From Methanosarcina sp. MSH10X1 (lineage in GTDB: Archaea > Halobacteriota > Methanosarcinia > Methanosarcinales > Methanosarcinaceae), in NCBI RefSeq assembly GCF_004099695.1, contig NZ_SCHL01000012.1, positions 1 through 64,000 of the forward strand: a DNA stretch of 64,000 bases, written 5' to 3'. The notes beneath the pieces are model-generated. The model did no database searches, was not told where the DNA came from, and saw nothing but the letters and a program-made list of their open reading frames with translations. The position numbers and the translations under genes are program-made. This document shows positions 8,451 through 18,907 of the stretch, piece after piece. How positions within the stretch are numbered: the stretch's first letter is position 1; every line of letters starts with the position of its first letter.

Positions 8451-9817
8451 AGCCCAAGCTTCCCCGGATTCAGTATACCTTTCGGGTCAAGGACCTTTTT
8501 GATTGCACGCATTACCTCAAGAGCAGGACCCCACTGGGCTTCCATGTACTCCGCCCTTGCCGCACCTACTCCATGCTCGGAACTGACCGTGCCTCCGAGT
8601 TCAATTGCTGTCCTGTGGATCAGATCCGCAGCCCTGTTCAGGCGGTCCCAATCATCTTTATTCAAGACATCGATGAAGAGGGCAAGATGCAGGTTTCCGT
8701 CTCCTATATGCCCGTACTTCATAGCAGGCAGGTTAAATTTCTCCGAGATTTCCTGCGCTCGCTTTAACAGTTCAGGAATCTGCTTTATGGGAACTCCCAC
8801 GTCTTCTCCGACATAGATACGGGTCTTGGTCGGATCCAGACGGGAAACCGCAGCCCCTACAAGCTTTCTGGCTGCCCAGATATCTGCCATTTCATGTTCA
8901 CTTTCTGCAAGCCTTATTGAAAGCGTCAGGGGAGCACAGACTTTCATTATCTGTTCTGCGGCTTCACGTGCCGAACTTTCAGTGCCGTCAACCTCGAAGA
9001 GAAGCACGTCGCCTTCCGCAGGGAGCACAAGGTTAGGGTCGTAACGTTTGAGCACCTGCAGGGAAACTCTATCCAGGATCTCGCAGGCTGAAGGTATAAC
9101 CCCGTTTGAGAAAGTCTTTACAACGGCCTGCCCTGCAATTTCCGCATTTTCAAAGGATGCGATGACCAGTTTTCGGGTTTTCGGGAGAGGAGCGATCTTC
9201 AGGCTGGCTTTCGTGACAATGCCGAGAGTACCCTCCGAACCTATAATAAGCTGGGTTAAATCATATCCTGCAGCGGATTTCAGCATTTTCGAACCTGTAT
9301 GGATAACTGTCCCGTCCGCAAGCACCACTTCAAGGTCGCGCACATAATTTCTGGTAGTGCCGTATTTAACGCAGCGCATACCGCTTGCATTGTAAGCTAT
9401 CATACCCCCTATAGTGCACATGGCTGAACTGCCTGGATTGGGAGGAAAGAAAAAACCATACGGTTTTAGCGCGCTATTTAAAGCGTCCTGAATAATTCCA
9501 GGCTCCACGACAACCTGGATATTATCAATATCGATTTCAAGAATCCGGTTCATACCCGACATATCGAGTACAATACCCCCTCCGACAGGGACTGCCCCGC
9601 CTGCAAGTCCGGTGCCTGCTCCCCTTGCAGTCACAGGAATCTCGTTCTCATAGGCAAGCCTGACAATCCGGCTTACTTCATCTGTGCTTTTCGGGCGTAC
9701 CACGTAATCAGGCATCCCCTTGACCTGGGATGCGTCAGAAGAATAACAATAAAGTTCCGATGGCGAAACTGAAAGTCGTCCACCAACGATTTTTTTAAGT
9801 TCTGCAGTTATATCCAT
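8447..9817 (-). CDS. FAD-binding 2-hydroxyacid dehydrogenase, GlcD/DLD type
   Basis: The 456-residue flavoprotein belongs to the vanillyl-alcohol-oxidase fold family. The FAD-binding segment is RGAGTGLAGG (near residues 65-74), followed by GGMIAYNASGMRCVKYG and GSEGTLGIV. The C-terminal cap has HIGDGNLH and SSEHGVG. This fits D-lactate or glycolate dehydrogenase. The start at 9817 gives MDITAELKK and is preceded by GAGG at good spacing. An in-frame start 22 codons further out (9883) adds a segment unlike the family. It forms an operon with the iron-sulfur gene downstream. The promoter lies in the divergent gap shared with arcS. Confidence 0.85.
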   Translation of the reverse strand: MDITAELKKIVGGRLSVSPSELYCYSSDASQVKGMPDYVVRPKSTDEVSRIVRLAYENEIPVTARGAGTGLAGGAVPVGGGIVLDMSGMNRILEIDIDNIQVVVEPGIIQDALNSALKPYGFFFPPNPGSSAMCTIGGMIAYNASGMRCVKYGTTRNYVRDLEVVLADGTVIHTGSKMLKSAAGYDLTQLIIGSEGTLGIVTKASLKIAPLPKTRKLVIASFENAEIAGQAVVKTFSNGVIPSACEILDRVSLQVLKRYDPNLVLPAEGDVLLFEVDGTESSAREAAEQIMKVCAPLTLSIRLAESEHEMADIWAARKLVGAAVSRLDPTKTRIYVGEDVGVPIKQIPELLKRAQEISEKFNLPAMKYGHIGDGNLHLALFIDVLNKDDWDRLNRAADLIHRTAIELGGTVSSEHGVGAARAEYMEAQWGPALEVMRAIKKVLDPKGILNPGKLGL

Positions 9818-10090
9818 TCTAAACCTCAAATTGAAATTCCTATGTGAAAAAATAGAATTTTTGTCATGGTTAGGGACAGACAAATGAAAGATGAGTTAAG
9901 ATGAGTTGCAGCAGATAATCACGATTAATAATATATAAGAATATACCATCCTCCTTCCTCCTGAAAAGCTATAAAGAATAAAACGTAAAGCTGAGCATTC
10001 TTCAGGTTCAGAAAAGCAGGCAATAAAAGGAGCGTTCAGGAAAAAGTGCAGGACAAACCTTTACATCCTGATAGAGATAAGAGGACAGAT

Positions 10091-11965
10091 ATGACACAGT
10101 ACTTTGAGATAGAACAGAGAGATGGAGCAGCAAGGATTGGAAAACTTCTGCTGTCTCCCGAGCTTCGTACGCCCTGCATTTTGAGTACGGCAGAACTCGG
10201 AAAGCTTGAAAGCCCTGGCCCTGTTGTTGATGCGGGAAGTTTCTGGGCTGTAAAATCCGATGAAGAGCTTGAGGGGCATATAAAACAAATCCGGGAAAAA
10301 GCAGGAAAGGGAACCCTAATAATTCTGCCGCATCAAGCTTATCCGCCTGCCATTCCAGCTGAATCCCTGGGAATAATCGAAAGATTTACTGCCAGCAGTA
10401 GTGAAAACATTGAAGGCCCGACAGGCTCTCTCCTGAGAGTAGGAGAAAAGCCTGAAAAAACCGACCTGTATATAATGGAAGGGGCAGGTACCCTGGAAAA
10501 TAATGCAAGAAGGTTTCTTGGCACTGTAATAGAGCTTAAAAACCAGATTCCTCCCGATACAGCTTTTTACGCCCCTAATCTGGCGCTTCCTGAAAACGTA
10601 GCCATGCTGGTCTATCTCGGAATTGATATTCTGGACGACACGAGGGCGGAAATTGCAGCCTATTCGGATATCTACCTGACAGCAGCAGGCAACTTTTATC
10701 TCGATTCCCTGACAGAGTTTCCCTGCAGGTGCAGGGTATGTGCCTCAAGTACGCCCGAGGAGCTCAGAAAGCTCCCGAAAACCGAGAGAGCCAGGTTTCT
10801 TTCAGTCCACAATAAGGATGCCCTCGAAGCGGAACTTTCCCTTGTGCGGGAAAAGATCAGGGCCGGAACATTAAGAGAGTATATAGAAGGCCAGTGCAGG
10901 GTCAGGCCCTGGCTCACAGCCCTGTTAAGACTTGGCGATTTCGAATATTCCTATCTGGAGGAGAGAATTCCTGCTTTTCGGCAAAACCAGCTTCTTGCGG
11001 ATACTTCCGAAGCTCTGTCCCGAATCGAGGTGGCAAGATTTGCACGGCGCGTAAAGGAAAGGTATACACCTCCTGAACTTGAGATTCTTGTGCTTTTCCC
11101 CTGCTCGGCAAGGAAACCTTATTCAACCTCACAGTCCCATCAAAAATTTATTCTGGCGCTTGGCAAATACCGAAAGTTTGTCCATGAAGTGGTTTTAACC
11201 TCACCTCTTGGGATAGTGCCCAGGGAACTGGAACTAACATACCCTGCCTCCCATTACGATACTGCGGTTACAGGGCATTGGGATGAAGAAGAAAAAGCCT
11301 GGGTTTCCGGCTGCCTTGAGACTTATCTCTCAATGTACAGATATAAGGCTGTGGTAGCTCACGTAGAAGGCGCATACAGGGAAATCTGTGAACGGGCGGC
11401 AAGCAAGCTCGGTATTGAAATAACTTACACTGCTACTGGAAATCTTGTATCCGCAGAGGCTCTTTCAAGTCTCAGGAACACCGTTGAATCTATCTGTACA
11501 GCCGAAAACTTCAGCAAGAAAAGCCTGAATGCCGAGGAGGAGAAAAAGAATTTCCTGAGAGCAATTGCAGAATATCAGTTCGGAGGAGAGGCCGCACCTC
11601 TTTTCTCTGAAGAAGCAGGAAAGCTTGCGGTCAAAGGCAGGTTCCCCAAGTACCAGCTCTTTGTCGGGAAAAAACAACTTGCAACTCTGGTTCCGCAATA
11701 TGGAATGCTTGCGCTTTCCCTTGAGGGGGCTGAGCTGATGTTAAAAAGTGAAAAATACCTTGTAAAAATTGATGATTTTCTCCCGCGCGGTTCCATTCTT
11801 GCCCCGGGGGTTATTCAGGCGGACCCTGGAATACGGCCCAATGACGAGGTAATTGTACTTGGAAAAAAAGCGCTCTGCGTAGGGCGGGCTGTAATGGGCG
11901 GAGAGGAAATGGTAAAGTCCAGTAGAGGAGTCGCAGTAGATGTCAGGCATGTCAGGAAACTCTGA
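10091..11965 (+). CDS. arcS: Archaeosine synthase ArcS
   Basis: The protein has about 624 residues and converts the preQ0 base at position 15 of archaeal tRNA towards archaeosine. It has a degenerate TGT-like barrel at the N-terminus, a middle domain with the ArcS hallmark PCSARKPYSTSQSH (Cys338 by the chosen start) and a C-terminal PUA RNA-binding domain ending in a DEVIVLG...VGRAVM stretch. The ATG at 10091 has AGAGG upstream. A GTG 15 codons earlier is less likely. It is transcribed divergently from the GlcD-type gene with about 270 bp between them. Whether it amidotransfers lysine alone or with RaSEA cannot be told here. Confidence 0.88.
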   Translation: MTQYFEIEQRDGAARIGKLLLSPELRTPCILSTAELGKLESPGPVVDAGSFWAVKSDEELEGHIKQIREKAGKGTLIILPHQAYPPAIPAESLGIIERFTASSSENIEGPTGSLLRVGEKPEKTDLYIMEGAGTLENNARRFLGTVIELKNQIPPDTAFYAPNLALPENVAMLVYLGIDILDDTRAEIAAYSDIYLTAAGNFYLDSLTEFPCRCRVCASSTPEELRKLPKTERARFLSVHNKDALEAELSLVREKIRAGTLREYIEGQCRVRPWLTALLRLGDFEYSYLEERIPAFRQNQLLADTSEALSRIEVARFARRVKERYTPPELEILVLFPCSARKPYSTSQSHQKFILALGKYRKFVHEVVLTSPLGIVPRELELTYPASHYDTAVTGHWDEEEKAWVSGCLETYLSMYRYKAVVAHVEGAYREICERAASKLGIEITYTATGNLVSAEALSSLRNTVESICTAENFSKKSLNAEEEKKNFLRAIAEYQFGGEAAPLFSEEAGKLAVKGRFPKYQLFVGKKQLATLVPQYGMLALSLEGAELMLKSEKYLVKIDDFLPRGSILAPGVIQADPGIRPNDEVIVLGKKALCVGRAVMGGEEMVKSSRGVAVDVRHVRKL

Positions 11966-12087
11966 GCCTGTATGCTGATTTCAAAATAAATGCTTTAAAA
12001 CAAGTTTTACGAAGCCTGACTGCAGGACTTGAGAAAGAATTCTCCCTCTCGAAGAAATAATAAAATGGCAGGAATATATTAGATATT

Positions 12088-12618
12088 ATGATAAGGCGTT
12101 TTGCACCTGAGGACTTCCGTGAAGTAGTTGAAATTGAGAGCGAGGCCTTTTCGGAGCACAACTCCCTTTTATATATGAGCTTTTACGAAACCGTGGGAGA
12201 TGGTTTCCTTGTCGCGGAGCAGGACTGCAAGGTCGTAGGGTATGTGGTAGGTTACCGTTCCGCAGAAAACGAGGGGCATATTTTTTCTGTAGGCGTCAGA
12301 CAAGAATATAGGGGGAGAGGAATAGGTAAAGAGCTTATTCATGCTATCTGTGATATTTTTGTTGCAAACGGGCTTCGATATGCGAGGCTCGAAGTGAGAA
12401 ATAGTAACACAGGAGCGCAGAAATTATACAGATCGATAGGATTCGTACCCTGCTGGACTGAAAAAAAATATTATTCAGATGGAGAGGATGGCATGGTGAT
12501 GAAAATGCATCTTCACCCTTACCGTCTTCTTATCTCAAAACAAAAATATATGGAACCTATACTTTCAGACAACAAATTCTTTGTCACTTTCAAAGGCCCT
12601 ATCAGTTATTACCCATAA
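12088..12618 (+). CDS. GNAT-family N-acetyltransferase, RimI-like
   Basis: The 176-residue protein has the acetyl-CoA-binding motif A (VRQEYRGRGIGKEL, near residues 70-83), LEVRNSNTGAQKLYRSIGF and a C-terminal YYSDGEDGMVM typical of RimI/ArdI N-terminal acetyltransferases. Likely substrates are protein N-termini. About 30 residues after the GNAT core (HPYRLLISKQKY onwards) are not part of the family and run 17 bp into the oppositely oriented UPF0058 gene. No ribosome binding site precedes the ATG, so the mRNA may be leaderless. Confidence 0.8.
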   Translation: MIRRFAPEDFREVVEIESEAFSEHNSLLYMSFYETVGDGFLVAEQDCKVVGYVVGYRSAENEGHIFSVGVRQEYRGRGIGKELIHAICDIFVANGLRYARLEVRNSNTGAQKLYRSIGFVPCWTEKKYYSDGEDGMVMKMHLHPYRLLISKQKYMEPILSDNKFFVTFKGPISYYP

Positions 12619-12880
12619 GCTTGATGACGGAATTCAGTGAATCCCTCATCTGGGTTGATGTTTCCTCAAAGATAGGGTCATCCCGGGACATTAGAGTTGC
12701 AAGCTCGCCTCCTAAAATAAAAATCGCGCGCTTGTGATCCGCTTTACTCCGGTGAATGTGTACAGGGCTTATGGACAAAGCCTTGTAATCATCGAATTCG
12801 TGCGTTACTCCGTGCCTTTCGAAGTACCTCTTCATTTGGGCCATATATGTGTGCAGTTGTATGAGCTCTTCCTTGTGCAT
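12602..12880 (-). CDS. UPF0058 family protein
   Basis: This small acidic protein of 92 residues starts MHKEELIQLHTYMAQMKRYFE, which matches the archaeal UPF0058 family (PF01893). The length is typical, and it is predicted to be largely alpha-helical. Its biochemical role is unknown. The family is widespread in Euryarchaeota and often occurs as single copies. The gene converges on the acetyltransferase gene and overlaps its last 17 bp. Confidence 0.85.
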   Translation of the reverse strand: MHKEELIQLHTYMAQMKRYFERHGVTHEFDDYKALSISPVHIHRSKADHKRAIFILGGELATLMSRDDPIFEETSTQMRDSLNSVIKLMGNN

Positions 12881-13284
12881 AGCGAACAGACCTACAATTT
12901 TACAAGATCAATTTAATATTATCTTGAATCGGATAAAAGAATTATCCGAGGAAATGTAGTTCCTAGTTTTCTATGATAAAGTTTTTCATATAATGTGTAT
13001 GATAAATAATGAAGGATTATGGCAGAAAGTGTGAAGTTTAGCACCATAGTGTGAAATAATGCCAAATCGTAGTGAAACCAAGATTCCCGTACATAAAGAT
13101 TAGACATAAAATAATAATCCATAGAAAATTAGTCCTATAAAAAATTTTAGGTTATTAAGTATTGACTTTAGGGAATCGAGAAGGAGAAAATCGATAACTT
13201 CTGGAAGAAAGATATGTTATTATAAAAACATTCCAAACAAAAAAGAGTGATAGGGAAATGAAAAATTGAGAGAGGAAAGATCTC
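12881..13284. other. Intergenic region downstream of dnaG
   Basis: This AT-rich stretch of 404 bp lies between dnaG and the UPF0058 gene, both on the minus strand. It presumably holds the end of the dnaG transcript and the promoter of the UPF0058 gene. I see no convincing reading frame. Confidence 0.5.
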
Positions 13285-14829
13285 TCAAAGCATGCTTGAG
13301 GTCAGAACTTCCATATCAGCTGGAACCTTAGCAATGTTGCCTATTTTTACACCTACAAGGTTCTTAATTGCGTTACTCGAAGCGATGTCAACGAGCCTCT
13401 GAGTAATTACACCATCAAAAACTATACTCTGGATGTTGTCTTTATAGGTTTTTAGCCTGCTGGCAAGGTCCCGGACTGCAATTTCTTCTATTACCTTATC
13501 CTGGGAGTCAAGAATTCTGGCAGTTAGAGTTCCTTTCAGAGCGTCGACATGGGGCCTGAACCTGGCGGCCTCAGGAGAAACGGTAGCCGTTTTTACCGGG
13601 GCAGGGGATACCCTGACTGCCTCACCTCCGGGAACTTTGACGGCAGCCGAAACCTTCTCGGCAGGTTTTTCTCTGGAAACTCTGGCGGCAGCAGGAACCG
13701 CCCTTGCAGAAATATGGGGTTTTGCGACAACAGGTCTTGCTTTGACTTTCTCTGCAGTCACAGAAGCTGTTTCCTGGACTTTTTCAGCCACCTTTTCGAA
13801 AGCCTTTTCAGGTTCGCCCTGCCTTGCTTCTTCTTCGGAGAGTTCCTCTCCATAAAGGTCCGGCTTTGGAGATACCCTGTGAACCTTAATACGCTTGTGC
13901 AGCTTCTTCTCAGCAATCCGGGGGACAATCTCAGGTGTCCTCATTTTTCTCTTTGTGCCTCTCTCCACTCTGCAGGCACTTTCGTCGCCTTCCCTTTCCT
14001 GGATTCCGTACTTCTCAATGATCTGTTCTACAGGTACTTTCCGGCGCAGAGCTCTTATAACCTCTTTCTGGACAAGATCCTCCACGCATTTTCCATCGGG
14101 AGCACGGGAAACATAGTCAATGTCTGCCACCTGCAGAAGCTCACGTATTATGAGTTCTCCGCCACGATCCCCGTCAGTAAAAGCCGTAACAGTTTTCTTT
14201 TTAGTAAGCTCCGCAACTTCAGGAGGGATGTTTGTTCCTCCCACACAGATGGTATTCTTGATACCATAACGGAGCAGGTTGAGAATGTCAGCTCTCCCTT
14301 CGACAATGATTATTGCGTCTGAGTTAAGTACGTTCGGCCCGCAGGGAATCCTGGATTTCCCATAGTAAGTAAGTTCGTCAACTCTTACGGACTGACGGAC
14401 TTCATCAGCCAGCTCCTGGGATTCGGGCACGGTCTCATCAAACATTTTGGTAAAAATGAGTTTTGCCCTTTCGATAATTTTCTTGCGCTTTACAGCCCTT
14501 ACATCTTCTACCTGGAAAACCTCGATTTTGGCACTGCAGGGTCCTACCCTGTCTATGGTTTCCAGAGATGCGGCAAGAATTGAAGTTTCAACCTTATCAA
14601 GGCTTGAGGGAACAAAGATATTTCCTTTGGTTTTTCCCCCTTTAGCCGTAACCATTACTTCAATCCTTCCAATCCTGCCAGTTTTTTGCAGGTCACGTAG
14701 GTCAAGATCAGCTCCAAGTAGCCCCTCAGTTTGCCCGAAGATCGCACCTACGATATCAGGACGTTCAATTACCCCATCAGCGTTGATTTTAGAATGGATG
14801 ATGTACTTTGTAGTATCTGTATTTTGCAT
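13285..14829 (-). CDS. dnaG: DNA primase DnaG, archaeal
   Basis: The 514-residue protein carries a TOPRIM domain at residues about 170-260 with Glu177 (VEGRAD) and the DGDRGG acidic pair near 219-223. In archaea DnaG makes short RNA primers in vitro and is also a stable part of the RNA-degrading exosome. The C-terminal part (about 430-510) is the conserved exosome-binding region. Residues about 280-430 form an unusually long Lys/Glu/Ala/Pro/Val-rich linker. AGGAGA precedes the ATG at ideal distance, and a TATA box stands about 52 bp upstream. Confidence 0.93.
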   Translation of the reverse strand: MQNTDTTKYIIHSKINADGVIERPDIVGAIFGQTEGLLGADLDLRDLQKTGRIGRIEVMVTAKGGKTKGNIFVPSSLDKVETSILAASLETIDRVGPCSAKIEVFQVEDVRAVKRKKIIERAKLIFTKMFDETVPESQELADEVRQSVRVDELTYYGKSRIPCGPNVLNSDAIIIVEGRADILNLLRYGIKNTICVGGTNIPPEVAELTKKKTVTAFTDGDRGGELIIRELLQVADIDYVSRAPDGKCVEDLVQKEVIRALRRKVPVEQIIEKYGIQEREGDESACRVERGTKRKMRTPEIVPRIAEKKLHKRIKVHRVSPKPDLYGEELSEEEARQGEPEKAFEKVAEKVQETASVTAEKVKARPVVAKPHISARAVPAAARVSREKPAEKVSAAVKVPGGEAVRVSPAPVKTATVSPEAARFRPHVDALKGTLTARILDSQDKVIEEIAVRDLASRLKTYKDNIQSIVFDGVITQRLVDIASSNAIKNLVGVKIGNIAKVPADMEVLTSSML

Positions 14830-14880
14830 ATGAATTCTCCTGAGATATTGTGAATGATTTATCGTGATAGTTATTTCAAA

Positions 14881-14888
14881 TTATATAC
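14881..14888 (-). promoter_or_regulatory. TATA box of dnaG
   Basis: Read on the minus strand, GTATATAA stands about 52 bp upstream of the dnaG ATG, giving a leader of about 25 nt that contains the ribosome binding site. Confidence 0.55.
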
Positions 14889-16298
14889 ACTAGGAATTTA
14901 TTCCTAACAGTTTTGACTGGTTGATTTTCTGGATTACAATCCATCGAGTTTCCTGATAATACAAACTATTCTCTATACTCCGAAAACTCGTAAAGTCTGC
15001 ACATGCAAAAATAGTAAAAATCAGATTTATGTCGGACCAGGGATAAAACACCCTTGAAGAGGCAGATTAAGAATTAATGACAATTGTCGCCGGAAATAAG
15101 TCTCCGGACCTGCCTGGAATTTCCATTATACTTATGCCAGAGATCTGATCCGGCAGAATGCCAGAAATATACGCGATCTGCTGAAAGCACTTACTTACGA
15201 GAACCTTTAGTTCCCAGGTCTGTATTTAGCCTGGCTTAAGGCTCTCTTAGGCAGAGATGCTCTGAGTTTCAAGCTGGGCAGACAATAATACCTGTGTTGT
15301 TCCTGAGGCTTTCCACATCTGCCCGCAAGCCCTCGCCCTAACATAAGTTTTTATTATGGCGCTGATACGATTTCAGAGCCTGTAGTCAAAACAAGTGTTC
15401 ACATTTCAATGAGCCTGATAACTCAAGTTTTCAAGAAATGCCCCTGAATGCGGGCAATCCGGGCATGAGCAGCCAAAATATGCAAGACGCCCTATCCCGT
15501 AAATTAAGGAGCTGCGTAGTGATAATTGGTAAGCGGAAAGTTAAATGCGTATCAGGTTTATTGAGAGCACTTTTTGACTTTTACTTCATGGGTGATAATG
15601 TATGAATTCAGTTTTGCATTGAATGGTTATTTTAGCCCTGAGTGATAATGCAGTAAATCTGAAGTTTTTATTATATTTGCATATGGATTAGTTACATTGG
15701 ATATCTTTACGAATTTAGCAATGATGAATAGATGAAGCTGTTAATCAATGACATGACCTGACAGAACGCTCTCGCCCACCTCTAAAGGAAGTTCAGCGAA
15801 AGAGGTATCCTGTGCGTCACATATTTTAAATTCATGTATTTAATGCCCGCAGGCTTTAAGAACTTTGTGGTTATTTAAAAAGTTCTATCAAGTCGGGATC
15901 GTTTTTTCGTGCCTGATATTGTTGAAAATACTAACTTTCAAAACAATCTCGGAAGAGTTATTTTGGAACCACTTCAAAAGAGATTTAAAAAATATTAAAA
16001 ATAATAAACTGGAAAAATTTAGAAAAGTTTATATAAAACAAAGGACTTGTAAAAAGTTGAACGGGCGAGACATAGAAACTTTTTTATGTACTAACCCCCC
16101 ACTCCCAAACTCGCTCGTTCGACCCCCACTGGAGTGAAGAAGCATTTTTTCAGTTTTTGCAAATATATCAGAGACACCAGAATCTGTTTTCCATATAAGC
16201 TCAAATGTTGAAAAGAACCTGTTTTTAAGAAAGCCTGATAAGACAGTTATAAAAATTCCCGTATTCAATAGCCTGGAAACTTTTCGGGCATTTAAAAA
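14889..16298. pseudogene. Long gene-poor region with a degenerate coding-like stretch
   Basis: No intact gene is seen over about 1.4 kb. Positions about 15050-15560 are visibly richer in G and C than the neighbouring intergenic DNA. In translation they give protein-like segments broken by stops and frame changes, for example YARDLIRQNARNIRDLLKAL followed in another frame by LKALLGRDALSFKLGR. This suggests a decayed gene of unknown identity. The right end (15600-16300) is AT-rich. A short C-rich patch at 16085-16125 resembles nothing I recognise. Confidence 0.25.
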
Positions 16299-16306
16299 CT
16301 TATAAT
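16299..16306 (+). promoter_or_regulatory. TATA box of the 16333 flavoprotein gene
   Basis: CTTATAAT lies 27-34 bp before the ATG, which predicts a leaderless or very short-leader transcript and supports 16333 as the start. Confidence 0.5.
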
Positions 16307-16332
16307 AGGCGTGAAATGCAATTATTAGCAGT

Positions 16333-17817
16333 ATGGGAAGCGATTTTGCCGCAGAGAGGGCTGTATATAATGGTATCCAGAAAGCAGCCGGAGTTAAGGG
16401 AAAATTTCATAGAACAATATCCACACAGAACCCTGAAAAAAAAAGTTCTGAAAGAGTGGTTATTATAGGAGGGGGAGCCTGTGGCATGGCAGTTGCCACC
16501 AAAGTTCGAAGACAGAGTGATTCTGAGATCACCGTACTGTCAAGAGATTCCCATACTGCTTACAGCCATTGCGGAATTCCTTTTGTTCTGGGCAGGGAAA
16601 TTGAGAGTTTTGAAAAACTGATAGTAAAGCCCCAGGATTTCTTCCGAAAAAACGGGATAAATGTCCGGCTAAATGAGTGCGCCAGTTTAATAGACCTGGA
16701 TTTAAAAATTGTCCGGACAGGGGAAGGAATTTATCCTTTTGACAAACTCGTGATTGCCACAGGCAGCATGCCCTTTATACCTAGAGCAGGCAGCGCAAAT
16801 ATCCTCCCTTACGGCATTTTTACCCTGAGAAGCCTTGCTGATGGAATGCTTTTTGAAAAAGCCCTGGAAACTGTTAATAAAGTCTGTATAATCGGTGCAG
16901 GGACGATAGGGATAGAGTGTGCAGTTGCGCTTGCGAGAAGGGGAATAAAATGTTGCCTCATAAGCAGAAGCAAAAACCTTCTTTCCAGACAACTTGATCC
17001 TGACATCTCTGAGATTATACGAGAGCATCTGGAAAATCTCGGAATTGAAGTTATTACCAGGGCTACTGTGGCTTTTCCGGAAAGTTTCTGGAAAGAAAAA
17101 ATCCTGTATTTAGAGGATAGGCAGCTCCCTGCAGACCTTGTACTTTTTGCGAGTGGTGTCAGGCCTGAAATTTCCCTTGCCCTGGAGGCAGGGATCGAAA
17201 TCGGAAAAGCCGGAGGGATAATTGTAAATGAGATGCTCCAGGTTAAGGCAGGAAAAGAATTTCTTCCCTGTGCGTATGCAGGTGGGGAATGTGTAGAAGT
17301 AACTGACCTTATAACAGGGGAAGCCAGATTAAGTCAACTGGGCACAACAGCCCGATATATGGCTGATATAATCGCCAACAATATCACAGGAAAATATACT
17401 ACTTTCAGGCCGCTTGCCAGCCCCTGGGTAGCTGTGGCAGGAGATTTGCAATTTGGTGGAGTGGGCATTACTTCAAGAGAGGCTGAAAGCCGCGGAATAA
17501 ACGTAATCACAGGATTCTCCAGGGGGCGTACAAGAGCTTCCTATTATCCGGATCGGAAAGATCTGTACATTAAACTCCTGTTCAAAGATGAGGTTCTCGT
17601 GGGGGCTCAGCTTGCAGGTGGAGAGGGAATAAAAGAAAGAATTGATGCCCTTTCCCTCGCAGTCCGAAAGAAAACAACTATCAGAGATTTCCTTGATCTG
17701 GAAACCTGCTACGCACCACCGGTCTCCATGCTTGTAGACCCTCTAAGACCCGCTGTAAAAGCTGCAGTCCGAAAAATAAAGGAAAAAAAAGAAAAAGAAG
17801 GCAGTGAAATAAGATAA
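16333..17817 (+). CDS. NAD(P)/FAD-dependent oxidoreductase, CoA-disulfide reductase / NADH oxidase family
   Basis: The 494-residue class-I-like pyridine nucleotide-disulfide oxidoreductase has an FAD-binding Rossmann motif (VVIIGGGACGM, residues about 37-48), the single redox-active cysteine in AYSHCGIPF (Cys80), an NAD-binding IIGAGTIGIE and a C-terminal dimerisation domain. The single-Cys motif is that of CoA-disulfide reductases and NADH oxidases. A role in thiol redox balance or oxygen removal is likely but not provable. The first 35 residues precede the usual N-terminus of the family. rtcA follows 20-32 bp downstream, so the two may be co-transcribed. Confidence 0.85.
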   Translation: MGSDFAAERAVYNGIQKAAGVKGKFHRTISTQNPEKKSSERVVIIGGGACGMAVATKVRRQSDSEITVLSRDSHTAYSHCGIPFVLGREIESFEKLIVKPQDFFRKNGINVRLNECASLIDLDLKIVRTGEGIYPFDKLVIATGSMPFIPRAGSANILPYGIFTLRSLADGMLFEKALETVNKVCIIGAGTIGIECAVALARRGIKCCLISRSKNLLSRQLDPDISEIIREHLENLGIEVITRATVAFPESFWKEKILYLEDRQLPADLVLFASGVRPEISLALEAGIEIGKAGGIIVNEMLQVKAGKEFLPCAYAGGECVEVTDLITGEARLSQLGTTARYMADIIANNITGKYTTFRPLASPWVAVAGDLQFGGVGITSREAESRGINVITGFSRGRTRASYYPDRKDLYIKLLFKDEVLVGAQLAGGEGIKERIDALSLAVRKKTTIRDFLDLETCYAPPVSMLVDPLRPAVKAAVRKIKEKKEKEGSEIR

Positions 17818-17849
17818 GATCGAATCAGGGCAGGAATGTGGGGAAGGAA

Positions 17850-18845
17850 ATGTTAGAAATCGATGGCTCTTATGGTGAAGGGGGAGGACAGATGGTCAGA
17901 ACAGCTGTTGCTCTTTCCGCAGTTACGGGGAAAGAAATCAAGGTTACGAATATCAGGAAAAACAGGCCAAATCCAGGCCTTAAACAGCAGCATTTAAAGG
18001 CTCTGGAAACTGCAGCCAGGATCTGTGAAGCCCGGATTTCGGGGCTTTTCCCAGGCTCTACTGAACTTTCTTTTGCTCCAGTGGAAATAAAGGGGGGTAA
18101 GTATGATATCGATATTGGGACCGCAGGAAGCATAACTCTGCTTCTCCAGTGCATTATGCCCGCCCTGCCGTTTGCTAAAGGGGAAGTCGAACTCACGGTA
18201 AGAGGAGGAACTGATGTGGCCTGGTCGCCAACAATGGATTACCTGCAGCATGTGACCTTAAAGGCTCTGGAAAGGCTTGGCTATTCAGGCAGCGTAACCC
18301 TGAAGGAACACGGTTACTATCCTAAAGGGGGAGGAAAAATTTTAGCTTTTTTTAAACCGTGCAGACTAAAAAGATTTCACTTTTTAAAAGAAGAAGAGGA
18401 AATAAAGGGGGTTTCTCATGCTTCGAATCTTCCGACTCATGTACCTTTACGCCAGGCTGAAGCTGCTGCCGCGAGATTAATGGAAGCCGGATATTCCTCC
18501 CGGATCGAAACTCAATCTTTTGAAGCCTTTTCCACCGGAAGCGGGATAACTCTCTGGACAGGTTATACAGGTGGGAGTGCCCTTGGGGAAAGGGGGCTTC
18601 CCGCAGAAGAAGTGGGCAAACATGCTGCAGACGAAATTATTCCTGAACTTAGATCAGGAGCTTCTGTAGACACCCACCTGGCAGACCAGCTAATACCTTA
18701 TATGGCTCTTGCAGGAAGCAGTTCCTATACGGTCAGGGAACTTTCTCTCCATGCTGCGACAAATATCTGGGTTACTGAACAGTTCCTTGATGTCAAATTC
18801 AGCATAGAGGAAAAAGAAGGCCTTTTTGAAGTATCGGTGAGCTGA
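17850..18845 (+). CDS. rtcA: RNA 3'-terminal phosphate cyclase RtcA
   Basis: The 331-residue enzyme turns RNA 3'-phosphate ends into 2',3'-cyclic phosphates, using ATP through an enzyme-AMP intermediate. The start MLEIDGSYGEGGGQ is typical, followed by PGLKQQHL, KGGGKI and ADQLIPYMALAG. The catalytic histidine is His301 in LSLHAATNI. A GTG four codons upstream is possible, but the family begins at the ATG used here. It follows the flavoprotein gene closely and converges on kptA, so two RNA-end enzymes are neighbours. Confidence 0.92.
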   Translation: MLEIDGSYGEGGGQMVRTAVALSAVTGKEIKVTNIRKNRPNPGLKQQHLKALETAARICEARISGLFPGSTELSFAPVEIKGGKYDIDIGTAGSITLLLQCIMPALPFAKGEVELTVRGGTDVAWSPTMDYLQHVTLKALERLGYSGSVTLKEHGYYPKGGGKILAFFKPCRLKRFHFLKEEEEIKGVSHASNLPTHVPLRQAEAAAARLMEAGYSSRIETQSFEAFSTGSGITLWTGYTGGSALGERGLPAEEVGKHAADEIIPELRSGASVDTHLADQLIPYMALAGSSSYTVRELSLHAATNIWVTEQFLDVKFSIEEKEGLFEVSVS

Positions 18846-18907
18846 AAAGGAGAAAGAGGAAAAGAAGGAAAAAATCCTGAGAAGAACTTGATAGCAAAAT
18901 TTTTAAA

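Noticed and set aside
13549-14322. Long plus-strand frame of 257 residues
   Set aside because: It lies antisense to dnaG, whose TOPRIM motifs identify the coding strand.
16117-16136. CCCACTGGAG patch resembling an ORB core
   Set aside because: Only about nine bases match; the A-rich spacer and G-tract that define the ORB are replaced by GGGGTCGAACGAG.
15865-16137. GTG-started frame of 90 residues
   Set aside because: It is Lys/Leu-rich, AT-driven and runs through the odd C-rich patch at 16085-16125. It has no ribosome binding site and no family match.
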